Shown: piece after piece, positions 1 to 11,700 of the stretch
Layout: each line of letters starts with the position of its first letter
Numbering within the stretch: the first letter of the stretch is position 1
DNA from: Ianthella basta
Taxonomy: Eukaryota > Porifera > Demospongiae > Verongiida > Ianthellidae
Direction: 5' to 3'
DNA: 64,000 nt
NCBI GenBank assembly: GCA_964019415.1
Contig: OZ025871.1
Location: 9,345,713 to 9,409,712, forward strand
Notes under the pieces: generated by a model
What the model was told of the DNA's origin: nothing
The model's database searches: none
Seen by the model: the letters and a program-made list of their open reading frames with translations, nothing else
Made by a program: the position numbers and the translations under genes

Positions 1-421
1 TCAGGTAATTCATTACAATAGAGTACCTCTCCTGCGCCTAAACCGCTCTTCATGCATTAACTACAAGGTTATCATACAGTAGACTTATAGCTAACTAGCT
101 ATGTACGTGGCTAGGTACATGGCACATAGCTAAACCTACCACTGAAATCACAAGAACAAGCGGAAGTGCAGGATTCGCTCAACATTCCCGCGGCGAAGAT
201 CGTCATTGCAAGTAGACCCTCGATACGACATCGGTACGCCATGGCGCACTACCTAAGCTAGCTATATACACCTTTCAAGGCACACGATCAGCTGTACTGG
301 TTCAGGGGTGACAATCACGTGTGAACTGTCAGTCATGTGCCTGTCACCTGTAAATCAATCAATTAGCTATACGCGGTAGCATTTCTATGGTGTATTGCCA
401 TACGTTGTAGGTATTATACAT

Positions 422-436
422 AGCTTTACTCGAATG
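422..436. repeat. Target-site duplication, left of RLE element 1
   Basis: AGCTTTACTCGAATG occurs here and again at 3915-3929. The uninterrupted site is present once in unit B (17886-17900) and once in unit C (28431-28445), each with one base different (ACGCG for ACTCG). Both copies in unit A share the variant base, as expected if one allele was duplicated on insertion. Confidence 0.93.
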
Positions 437-588
437 GAAGCATCTATAAGGAATAATTATACATAGGGCACACATGCGCACTGCCCAACATAAACTAAAG
501 GTCCATGCATTAAGAGTTATAATGGAAGTTCACACAAGTACAATGGAGCAAATAGGTATTATAATGTGGTGAGGGAGGTGCATAAAGG

Positions 589-990
589 TTAATCAGCTGC
601 AGGGGGAATGCGGCCCTCTGCAATGATCATGGGGATGCAATCAAGGTTGAGTCCTGACAGGGTGACATGATTGCTGGATCTCGAACCGCGAATTGCAGTG
701 ATGGCCGATCTGAGGAGGCTGAACCGAATCCTGCATCTTATCAAGTTCATCACTTTGGAGTATGCTTCACTTCTCTTCTCTGAAATCATCCCTGCTAATC
801 GGCTGTAGAAGATAGTGGCTGATGAGCTCATTCCTCCTGTAATAGACATAACAAGGGGTGTGAATGATCCATGTTCAATTTCTCTCACTCTTTGATCATA
901 TGCCCTCTTCTTCTCCTGCTCCTGTGCTTTATAGATGGCTTGAATGCTGGCACTCTGGTGGCTCGATGCTAGGGGGTTAAAAACCCTCAC
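589..990 (-). pseudogene. C-terminal endonuclease part of element 1, out of frame
   Basis: The frame reads GFWSSSQDAFFDVRVFNP across 1030-960 and continues to the stop at 589. It aligns with the last ~150 residues of the intact element 2 protein (FFDVRVFNP, REIEHGSFTPLV, RGSRSS). It holds the second acidic motif (DVRV) of the restriction-like endonuclease. It is separated from the upstream frame only by the small insertion, so it is not an independent gene. Confidence 0.9.
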
Positions 991-991
991 A

Positions 992-3793
992 TCAAAGAAT
1001 GCATCTTGTGAGCTTGACCAGAATCCCCTGCTTGATTGATTGATTGATTGATTGTCTTATTTCACCTGGGGAAGCCATTAGCTCACAAGAGCTATTATAA
1101 ACGGCACCCAGGCTGGCAGCCCAGCACTTCACATCCAGTCGGCAATTATCATCCATTTTGGCTGATTGGTGATTCATTCTCTCTCCTGTAATTGGCTGGA
1201 GTGTGGGCTCCACTTCAACACTTGAGGTCACCTCCCGGAGTAGGGTGGCCGTTGCATCTCGAATCTCGTTGTGTCTCATGATGACATACCCTCCCCTAGC
1301 ACAGCTTAGAGCATGGCTGACATCGTTCTGCTTCCCACAGATGCAGGTACTTGGCATTCCCTGTGGTCGCCACCCATACCTCAGGGCCATGGCATCACGG
1401 AATGCACCTTTGTGTAGAGCAAAGCCATGTTCTTCAATAGGCATAACTGTCAACCACACTGATGCACCTTTCTCCTGTGCCAGTTCCACTGCCTTCTTCA
1501 TGGTTGACGGTAGTTGGTCGCAGATGTCTGCTGCCATTCTCTTCTGCTGGGATCTACTCTTTTCTTTCACAGACTTTCTTGCCTTGTCTTGTTCTGCATC
1601 AATCAGGTCCTCGTTTCCCTTACCATTTCTTATTGCGTCTTTCAGGGGCTGGCTGATGGCTCTGGATGTAATTATAACGTGCAGTTGGTCTGCTATCTCC
1701 GGTAGAATGTCAATCCCAAGCCCTCCCAGTCGGGCTGGCAGGGCAAGAAGCTTCCTTTCTATGTCATTGATGTTGCTCTTGCCTATTATGGCTGGGATGA
1801 CCTTGTGTCTGATGGTTTCTTTGATTGGCTGTAGCAGCTCACTGATGTTTTCCGTCGTTCTAGACAGGTAAGACCATCTGTGCTTGAGGCCTTGATTCAG
1901 TGCACAGTATGCAGCTTGTGGTTGACTCGCTGCAATGTCTGCCAGCTTCTCCAGTTCTGCTTTCCACTCTTCTACTTTAGTTCTGACATATGCTTCTTTG
2001 AATTCTTCATTACCAATGGTTGTGCCAAGATATTTGCGACCTGATGATGTTATCTTGATGTTGGTGGCACCAAAAGCCTGCATAGCCTCTTCATAGGCCT
2101 CTTCTTTGACTAGCAGCCAGGTCTTTGATGGGTTGGCATAGTAGCCATAGTCAGGACCCATCTCAAGAAGTCTGTCCCACCATTTGCGAAGCTTTTCAAT
2201 CCCCCCACCTGCTGCTGAATCATCCGCATACCATACTTGCTCCACTTCTGCACATGTAGCAATCTCCAGTTGTCTGATGAGGGGTAATGTGGCAATGGTG
2301 TACATTGCCATTGCGAGTGGATCTCCCTGAGTTGTACCTTCTTTTGACATGATGGTTTCCTCCTCAATAAACAAACATGGGTCTGATCTGTATGTGTTGA
2401 CCAGTATGGTGCCAATGGCAGGACACAAATTCATTGCATTACTCAGAGCAGCCTTCCTGTTCAATCTGTTGAATGCGTTTGATGCATCTACTAGTAAGAT
2501 AGCTTCTGTTGCCTCCTCCTCATAGATTTCATTTAGGGCATGTATGGAAGCTTCACATCCCAGTCTCTGGCCAATGCACAGTTGGAGAGAACCGACCACT
2601 TCTCTGATGTCTGAACGTATCACAGCAAGGATTGCCTTGCTGATAATGCGACGAGGCACTTCCCCGATGCCAACCGGTCTCACCCCCGGACATTTATCCA
2701 GGGCAACAAGCCTGCATGCTACAAGAGGCGTCAGGGGCTTTGGATCAACAAACGAGCTGCTAAGTCTTCTTGCAATCTTGGCAAGTGCTTCATAGAGGTT
2801 TGTTGATGCCTTCTGGAAGGATCCACACAGACGTCTCCACGCGTAGGCATCCATACCTGATGGACCTGCACTGCCATCTGTATGCAGGGATGCATTGAGG
2901 ATTGAAGCTCCGGTGATCTGTTCAAATATAACAGGGTGGAATGAATTCTCTTCAGATGGTGCAATGGCAGAGAACTTCAGTGGTTCACCATTAGGATGTT
3001 TATCTCTAAGGATATCCCTCACTGTTGTGCTTTCATCCACATCCCTGTCAAGGGGTAAAACCCCGCCGCTTTCTCCAGACAATAGTCTCGTGGCCTCTCT
3101 CAGCCTTCCTTTCATCATCAGCTCAGCAAATCTTCTTGCATCATTGTCATTGTCCCTTCTGCTCACATACTGGGTCAACCTACTTTGAATTGCCCTGCCT
3201 TCTTCAAGTATAGCCTCAAAATTGCCAGCACACCTAAGACCCATTCTTCTTTCCATGCATACAATGTGATCTTTTGACTTTGACGTTCTGAATGGCTTCT
3301 GGAGAACTAGGGCTGGTAGGATCATGGCAGCTTTAAGAGCCACTGCTTCCATAGCAGACTGGTCAGCATATGACTGAAACAATCGTGCCAGTTCAGCCAC
3401 AAAGGATTTACCTTGCTTACCTGAAGGCACCTTGAAAAGGTTCTTTCTCCAGTGAACTGTCTCCTCGTAGATCTCATTGAGGGTGGTTGATATTTCCTCA
3501 GCACTCCGATTCCCCCAGGTAAAATTTGTAGGTTGAGCAGGCTCAAAAGGAGGCAGTGAGTCGGGTGCGATCGACTGCGACACTTCTTCATTAATGGCTT
3601 GAAGTGGTACTTGAACTGGCGATTGTTGGGGTGATTGTGGCTCGAACTCTACCGTCTCCTGTTCTGTCTGATCTTGGTTGTCATTCCTACAGTTACCCAA
3701 TTGCTTCGGTAAACAGCTGTTGCATTTCTTTGATGATTTAACGCAGGTACAGTTCGTGCATCTTCCGGACTTGTTACATTTACAACAAGGCAT
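992..3793 (-). pseudogene. Retrotransposon polyprotein of element 1 (CXC-like/RT/RLE), frame-broken
   Basis: An open frame of 933 codons from the ATG at 3793. Residues 1-34 are a cysteine cluster (MPCCKCNKSGRCTNCTC...) resembling a CXC or tesmin-type zinc-binding motif. The reverse transcriptase shows motif A with LLVDASNAFNRLNR near residue 434, TTQGDPLAMAM near 488 and YADD near 520. A Cys-Cys-His-Cys knuckle (CICG..., RHNEIRD) lies near 814, and the first half of the endonuclease core (RLDVKC) near 881. A 94-bp insertion at about 1030-1123 then shifts the frame and the ORF ends in foreign residues. The lost C-terminus continues in another frame at 589-990 and beyond. RT and endonuclease order matches the R2/NeSL/Hero group of RLE elements; exact clade not resolved. 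Confidence 0.9.
1030..1123 (-). mobile_element. About 94-bp retroposon-like insertion with (TTGA)n end
   Basis: The endonuclease region of element 1 carries about 94 extra bases relative to element 2. On the minus strand the insert ends in GGTGAAATAAGACAATCAAT followed by further CAAT repeats, the kind of microsatellite 3' tail seen on LINE or SINE copies. Its length is not a multiple of three, so it breaks the reading frame. Only about two bases (GC) are repeated at its ends, so edges are approximate. Confidence 0.65.
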
Positions 3794-3914
3794 TGGGAAT
3801 TCTTGCGGGTATTGGCAATCACAATCACCTTGAATGAGAGCGTGTCAAGATCAAACTTAGAAATGAACCAGCGGACAATCAGTCAAAGACGCCATTTTCT
3901 TTCGATTCTCACAC

Positions 3915-3929
3915 AGCTTTACTCGAATG
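3915..3929. repeat. Target-site duplication, right of RLE element 1
   Basis: Second copy of AGCTTTACTCGAATG; the unit sequence resumes immediately after it with CACGGCAGCGTACATG, as in units B and C. Confidence 0.93.
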
Positions 3930-5735
3930 CACGGCAGCGTACATGTGGTGTGATCAATGAAAGATACACGAATGTTGTTCATCAAGTCACTTGTGCCTGG
4001 CCTGCCTAGCCTGGTACCAGCATGCACAAAATCCTTTTTAATACTTTGCTTCACATGATGGAGCAGCTGTTTTAATTACTACTGAATAAGAACCTTTCTG
4101 TCCCTTGTACACGCAGCATCCATTTTGCGCATAACATCAGCTGGCAGTGCTCAAGTTGATCGAATAGTGCACACAGCACTTGCACAATTAACTTAATTAA
4201 TCAACATTTGTACATTGTCATAAGTGAGTTAGATGTTCGGTTCACCATGCGTGAATGAGGTATAGTGCTTGCTTTCCGCTACCAATTGCAGAAATTCTTG
4301 TGTTTCATATGTCATGTGTAGCTAGCAAGCTGCTCATGCTGTCCTCATGAACTGATGGCTTGACCGTAGTAAACGTGACTGCAGTATGTATGCATTAAAA
4401 GGCTACATTTAAAGTGTTTCATCGCTTGTACATGGACAGTGTTTGTCCCATTTAAGGCAATCACTTTTATGCATCAATTAATGTAGTCAGTATATATACT
4501 CACCTAACCACTTATACCTGCAAGTAATTTTATAGAATTTTAAGTGACCAGTGAACCACCCTTGGCTGAGCAGCCTCTCATCCTCATGCTGAAGTCACTC
4601 TAACAGATTCTATATATATTTCTCTTAAATTCGCTTCCTTTCTACGAATTATGCAGTTGCTTCCAAGCTGTCATCTATTGTCATTGCATGAATGATTCCA
4701 CTTATCCTGCAGCTCGGCAATTCTCTGTCCATAATGCTACACACAGCAACATCTACAGCTGGCATATGTATTCATGCCATTATATTCCACACTGGCGTTG
4801 CCTGGCTGTCATGGAATAGTAATCTTGGAGCAGCCGTCATGGGGGCACCAGAGCAGGCCTAGGGAAGCCCACTGAAGGCAAGCTTTGTTGCTAATAATAC
4901 AATAGTCTTGAAACACCTCACTGCTTAACTGTCAGAAATTCAGCCCATGCAGAGAAAAAACAGCTAATAATTATAAATTATACAATTTAGCTTTCTCCCA
5001 CTCCTATCAGTGACATCCATATGTCAAAGTAGAAAGGGATGAAGAAATGTGAATTTTGTTGAAGTCACATATCAGTTTGAAGCCATCCTTCCATTCCAGT
5101 GCAATTGCATGCATATACAAGCTAGTCTCAGCCCTCAGTCAGGTGGTGGCTTTGGAAAGAATCTTTTCTTCATTAAGAAGGATGCTGCGTTTCCATGTAC
5201 CTCGCTCTTCATGGTACTATGGCTCCATGCACTGCTAGCGTAGAAATCAGAGTGCCATTGCCTGAGTGATTATTCAGAGGAAAGTGAAAAATTTGCAGGT
5301 ACCTATGCTGTCCCATATCTTTACATGCCAGCCTCACGCATGAGTACCTCAATGAGGAGAATTATTTCAACATGATAAGCTTCAGCTGGCTGATCTGCAC
5401 TCCATCCTCTAAGTATTGATTGGGCAGAAATAATACGGAACTCTGCGGTCACGTTTACGATTCGCTCCATGGAATCGGTATAATTTCGTCAGGCAGCATT
5501 TGACATAATTTCTGATGAACTCTACAGATCAGAAAACCCCTTCCTGTCTGATGTTACTAATCATAATATGGAGGAAATAAGGAATTGGCCAATCTTGCGA
5601 GAATGCACCATATATGGTAATGCCAGAGTACACTGATATGACTGGTACTTATTAGATACATATAGCTATGCATGGTCGTCAACACAATAGGAACAGTCTA
5701 TAGAGAGTTCGTTACAGCTTAATTTCTGCCTGAAG
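3930..5735. other. Upstream non-coding DNA of gene A
   Basis: About 1.8 kb matching 17901-19705 in unit B and 28446-30127 in unit C, with small indels. No protein frame is conserved between the three copies, and no TATA box or initiator is clear near the ATG of the receptor gene. It presumably contains the promoter and 5' UTR of the family 1 gene, which I cannot place. Confidence 0.6.
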
Positions 5736-8700
5736 ATGATGTCTTTTGCTGGTGAATTGCTCAAGTTCGTTATCTTGATCTACACTGCAGGAACACTGAG
5801 TGCCTCGTGTAGTGCTTGCAACTTCAAAGGTAGTTTCATTCACCTGTTTCTCTGTGCTGGTCAAAAGAGGCTGCCCTTGGCTATAGTAGTCTGCAGGTCA
5901 ACAATGCTGATGGAACCATTTAGTAAAAGTCTCTTAGCCAACCTTATTATGCCTGTGTCCTTCAGCTGCATGCCGTTATCATTGCTAACTGAGGTCCTGT
6001 AACTACAGTAACTGTTGTTGAAAATGCACACTGTTTCCTGCGTTATTACAATGCATATATTTTTGTGATAAAATAAGAATAGGATCTGTAGCAACTGGAA
6101 ATAGAGGTAAAGAAATAAAGTAAGAATCATGTCAGTGTCATTATTTAGAAGGCTGGGACTCGATCCTCAGCACAGGTCAAGTCAATCGCTTCACACGCTG
6201 CCGGCTGTGTTGTGCCAATAATGGTCCCCCCAAAACTGACCCCCTGGACCATTTTGGGCGATGTTTCTTGCTGTTTTCGAACCCCCTTTGATGTTATTGG
6301 CAGAATGGTCGCTGCCGAATCATGTCCCCGTCGATCAATAAGCATCCCCCATCTCACAATTTCCTTTGGGTACTATGTAGGCAGAGCGAATTTTGCTCAC
6401 AAGGATCTATGTTGGTACACATGTTGACGCACTACTCCAGCCCAGACGCAGCTGAAGAGGTGGGGGCTATACAGGTGTCCCCCTGACGATCAGGTCAGAC
6501 GTTTATAGGCGAAGCGATGTCTAGCTGCTCATAGTTACTAACGGATGTATACGCCAAATATTGCCAGCTAGAAATAATAGAAATTTTCTACAAAAAATTG
6601 TAAGAATGTAGGGATGGCATAAAAAGGACAGAAACAAGTAAAGGCTGTTACACAGTGGAGCATTAACCATGGTCCCTACATGCAAGTATGTTGCACCTTA
6701 TAGTCCTGCAGGCATATGTACCGCATTTCTGTAATCCTGGAGCTTAAGGTGAGTGCTAGCACCTAGGTTCTGCGCTACCGAAAAGAATACGTAATAGGCG
6801 ACCGAAAGCCAACTACCGCGAATGTCTTTCAAACAGCACGCAAGCTACCTTTGGCCTGGGATAGCAACGTACGCATCTCCAATTGGACTGCGGCGGCGTT
6901 GCTAGGCTATTGAACTAAATCTGAAGGAGGCTTAGGCGAGCCAATGTACCAAAAGCGTCCATTACGTCATGTTAAAAATTTTTTTAATGTGTAAACAATA
7001 TTAAAAATTCATAGTTTGCTAGGCACACATGCGCACTGCCTGCATAGTACATATTGTAAAAAGGTTAATGAGAAGTCAATATTAATGTCCTGATCCATGG
7101 AAAGTTATATAGTTAATCATGATCAGGTTAATCAGTCATCTACCACCTAGGTACCCTGCCCTCCCTTGCCACGAGATCAACTGGCGCGGTTGGGCTGATG
7201 GGGTGGTGGTGGCTAGATCTGGAGCCCCTCAGGCACATCACTGCTGATCGTAAAAGGGAGAAGCTAATCCGACATCGTATCCAGGCCATTGTGGTTCCAT
7301 AGGGCTGATCATTTCTTTCACTAATCAGTGACGCCAAGCGCTTGTAGAATATCTCCGCAGCGATGCCCATGCCTCCGGTTGCTGCAAATACCAGGGGAGT
7401 GAATGACCCGTGTTCCACCTCTCTGATTCTCTCCTCGTACATCCTTCGTTTTTCCCTCTCATGTCTCCGGTAGCATGCTCCTGGTGAGGATAGGCGGTTA
7501 CTGGATGCATGTGGGTTAAAGACCCTTACATCGAAGAAGGCATCCTGCCGTCTCTCCCCCCAGAAGCCCTGGGCCCGGATGTCTAGCCGTGCATTGTCCT
7601 GCCTGTTCGCGGTTTGGTGGGCTAGGGTCTCCCCTGTAAGCAGCTGCAAGTCAGGCTCCGTCTGGACGCCGTGACACACCTCTGATAGCAGGTTGGCTGT
7701 CATGTCTCTGATCTCGTTGTGGCGGATGAAAGTGAAGCCACCACGGGGGCAGGTGAGAGCATGTTCCACGCTGAACAGGACTCCACAAACACACTTGTCA
7801 GGCAGTTTCTCGGGCCTCCACCCATATCTCAGGTGGATTGCATCCCAGAACGCGGTCTTGCTCAGGTGGAAGCCATGCTCTTCAATTGGTAAGGTTGTCA
7901 GCCAGCTAGATGCACCTTTCTCAGATGCCAACTCGATCGTCCGCCTCTGTTCTGCCTGCACTTCCCCAAGTACCTTCTCAGTTGCCTCAGTTATGTGTAC
8001 CGTCTTCTGTTGTGAAATAGCTGTTTTCGCCTGTTTCTGCTCGGCGTAAATGCTTGGGGGCATGCACCCCTCTTGTTGCAAAATGAGTTTGGTCAGTGGT
8101 CCTGACAGGAGGCAGGAGGCAGCATACTCCCGAGTGCATTCCTCTTGTGGATTCACCACCCCGAGTCCTCCACAACGGGTTGGTAGGGCAATAATCTTCC
8201 TCATGCAGTGGCTGATGTCCCATTTGTCTGATATGGATGGGAGAAAGTGGTCGCGAATGGCCGTTTCCAATGGTGTGAACAGTTCACCGTTGGTGGGAGT
8301 TGTCCTGGAGATGAACTTCCATCTGTGGCATAGCCCGTGACAGTACGCAGCGTAGGCTGCATGAGGGTGGGTTTTAGCGATGAGTGCCAGCTTCTCTACC
8401 TCAGTCACCCAGGCATCGACTTTCCTCTTCAGTGCCATCTCTACAAACTCCTTGGACCCGATGGGTGCACCAAGATACTGCCGTCCTTCGGTGGTTATCT
8501 GGATACCAGAACTCCCAAAGGTGTTACGGGCTGCCTCCAGATGCTCCTCCTTCACCACCAACCACGTCTTGGCAGGGTTTGGGTAGTATCCATACTCAGG
8601 ACCAAACCGCGTGATTTTGTCCCACCAAGCTCTAAGCTCCTCCATCTTGCCACCGGCCGATGCATCGTCAGCGTACCAAACTTGTCTTGCCCCGCCACTC

Positions 8701-11700
8701 GCTTTGTCAACTAGTGGGACCATGGCCAGGGCAAACATTGCCATGGCCAGCGGGTCCCCCTGTGTCGTTCCCTCCATGGAGAGGATTGTTTCACCTTCAA
8801 TGTAGAACTCAGGGTCCTGCCTGTAGGTGTTAATCAGTACTGTTGCTAGGCTAGGGCAGCTGTGTTGGATGTTGAGGAGGGCCACTTTGCGATTCAGGTT
8901 GTTAAAAGCATTCGATGCGTCTACCAGCAGGATGGCCTCAGAAGTGGGTAGGTCATAAATGCACCTCAGGGCATGAATGGCTGCCTCGCAGCCAGCCTGC
9001 TGGCCAACGCACAGCTGCCTGACACCTGCAACTCTCATGATGTCCTCCTTTATCACCGATAGTATAGCCTTGCCTATCACCCTCCTTGAAACTTCACCTA
9101 TTCCAATTGGTCTGACTCCTGGCTGCTTGTCGAGTGCTATTAGTCTGCTGCAGGTGAATCCCCTAAGGGCTTTGGGATCAACCATGGTGGTGCATAGGCG
9201 ACGGGCGACAGCTGCAATAGCATTACACAGCCCCTGCGAGGCATCATGGAAAGATGTGCACATTCGCCTCCAGCCTTGCGCATCCATGCCTGAGGGACCA
9301 GCAGCGCCACTGGTGTGGAGTGCTGTTGTACGTATTAGAGGGCCGGTGATGCTCTCAAAGATGATAGGGTGTGTGTGCTGATCTGGCTTGTCCGCTTGAA
9401 GTGCTGCATTCACCACTGGTCTTCTTGACGGGAACTTCTTGTGAAGTGCTTCCCTGACAGTCTCAGTGCCTTCATCTGCATTGAGGACTAAGTCCAGGGG
9501 AAGAGGTGCACCCTTTGGGTCATCCGAGAGGAGGCGCAAGGCATCTTTCACCTTCCCTTTCTTCATTCGGTTCGAGAAGAGCCTTGCTGAATCTGTGCCC
9601 TTGTCTGATGTCTTGTGTGCCCTGAGTCGCTGCTGGATCGTACGGGACTCGGCAAGCAGTCCTTCCACATCACTCTTAAGCCACATTTGTAACCTTCTGT
9701 CCAGGCACTGGACATGATCTTTTGCCTTTGACCCCATATGTGGCTTCTGGAGCAAAAGGTGTGGGAGGATCGCGGCAGCAGTAAGGGCAAAAGACTCCAT
9801 TCTGGTCTCCTCGGCAAAGGCTAGAAAGAGTTTGGCCATTTCACTTACAAAGGCCTTCCCAACTCTCCCTGTAGGGACCCTGAAGACATTCCTTTTCCAG
9901 TGGATGACCTCACTGTAGCAGTCAGTGACCTTTGCACACATTGTGGGCCCGTCACAACAGCCCCAAAGGTGGGCACAGTCGGGGGAGCATGCAGGTTCAT
10001 AGGGGGGTAAACTTTGCTCACCACTTTCTCCATTCTCTGTGGGTTTAGCCTCACCTGACCTGGCCACCGTGTCCCCCGTGCCACATCCCGCTGCTCCGCC
10101 CTGTCGGGTGTCACCCAGTGGGGTCCCATCCGGTCGGGTCTCTTCAGTGTCTCCAGTCAGTGCTCGCTGAGCTTGGGAAGCTGTCTCTGCTCTGGTGTTC
10201 TCTGGTACGCCCTGTTGCAGGCGGTCGCGGGTGTTCTCGCAACGTTGTCTTTTCAGCGGTAGGCAATCGACACAGTTAATCCCGGATCTGGAACAAGAAC
10301 AATTCCTGCATCTGCCGCTACCGTTACATCGGCAGCAAACCGGCATGATTCAGGCCTGAAAAAGCCAATCAAGGGGATCAATGCGATCGAGATGAACAAC
10401 TCAAGACTCACAGGCTCATGAGACCGCGGCAGCCATTTTGTATTCCCATTGACCCATTCATGTCACCCGTCATGTTAAAAATGGCGTCTCTCGCGTAGCA
10501 ACGCCTATCGAACTACTTATTCTGGAGCGGAAGTAGCAGCTAGAACCTAGGCTCCGCACGATCGACTCCGAAACGTCCACGGAAGCTACGTACTTGCAGT
10601 AATTAAAATGGCGGCCCACTGGCACAGCCAACGCGGAGGTCCTTCCAAATGGCCCGCTAGCTAACGTCGGCTGAGGAATGCCCCGTCTGCGTGTGCAATT
10701 GGCCGAACACTCATTTGACCGCTTTGTGAAGCTATTGTCCCAAAACTGAAAAGAGGACTAAGCGACAAACCGTCGTACACATGCGATGACGTAATTGTAA
10801 AATGGCGTCTTGCTAGCAACGAGGGACGAAGGCTGGGAAACCTCCATCTGTGGACTGAATTGCAGAGCCATCTAACTTAAAAAGGCACTTACCTGCCGTT
10901 CGTGAGTTACAGCTGACGGAGAAGAAGACGAAACACGGAAAATAGCGTCGGCGCTTTCTACTCGACTGCGCCCTGGTGCTTGGAAGTACAATTAGCTATG
11001 TAAACTGTACAGTCTCCCTTCCTCGCTTTCGGTTCTTGCTTCTGTTCAGGGTTAGCGCTACTTTTCGTTTGTATTACAGCATACAAACAACCACGGCCAT
11101 CCCTATATAGACAGCACTACCGTGCTGTCTGATAATAGTAGAATGGATAACTGCTGAAGAATAGCAATGCATTATCAGTGTCAAATAATTATTAGTACAC
11201 TACAAGTGTTGAACCATGTATAACAAGGGGTAATCACTGGATACTACGCCTACCAGCCTTCTACACCTTAGTGTTTCAGGAGGCTGGGGGGGCCGGAGCC
11301 CTATTGATGGCAACCAGTGATCACCCTCCGCCACTACTAGTCACCTACAAAGGTGGAAGAGCCACAGACAGCTGTTTCACCCTGATTGGGGCTCATCAAT
11401 GTGGCGTACTGATGGAATGCAGGATGAATGGTCACTCTTGTATCCACCACCAGTGAAACACTTGTGGTTCCGATAAGAGCAAATATTAATGGGGGAATGC
11501 TAAGTCATGCACGAGCGTGACTAGCACGAGATTGTTGTGAGGTCGGTTCATGACATTCAATCACTGGTTGCCATCCATGGGGCTCCGGCACCCCAGCCGT
11601 CTGAAACACTTTGGTGTAGATCGAAGCTGGTAGGCGTAAAATCCAGTGATTACCTTTTGTTCAACCAAGCCCGGCCTGGCTGTTGCATATGGCTTACTGC

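Larger units (their letters stand above)
437..3914 (-). mobile_element. RLE-type non-LTR retrotransposon, element 1
   Basis: A 3478-bp insertion upstream of receptor gene A and antisense to it, defined exactly by the 15-bp duplications and by two empty paralogous sites. It has no LTRs and no poly(A) tail: the 3' end at 437 runs into a short AT-rich 3' UTR. The UTR shares GGCACACATGCGCACTGCC (about 467-485) with element 2. It encodes one long protein with a cysteine-rich N-terminus, reverse transcriptase, a C-terminal zinc knuckle and a restriction-like endonuclease. The frame is broken near the C-terminus, so this copy is probably not autonomous. Confidence 0.92.

Noticed and set aside
1203..1871. 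Open frames of up to 222 codons on the strand opposite the retrotransposon ORFs
   Set aside because: Antisense shadows of the long coding frames, with no domain of their own; likewise 7693-9717 on plus and 35182-36958 on minus.
437..10467. A common sequence-specific target for elements 1 and 2, as in R2
   Set aside because: The two 15-bp targets, compared in element orientation, share no clear motif.
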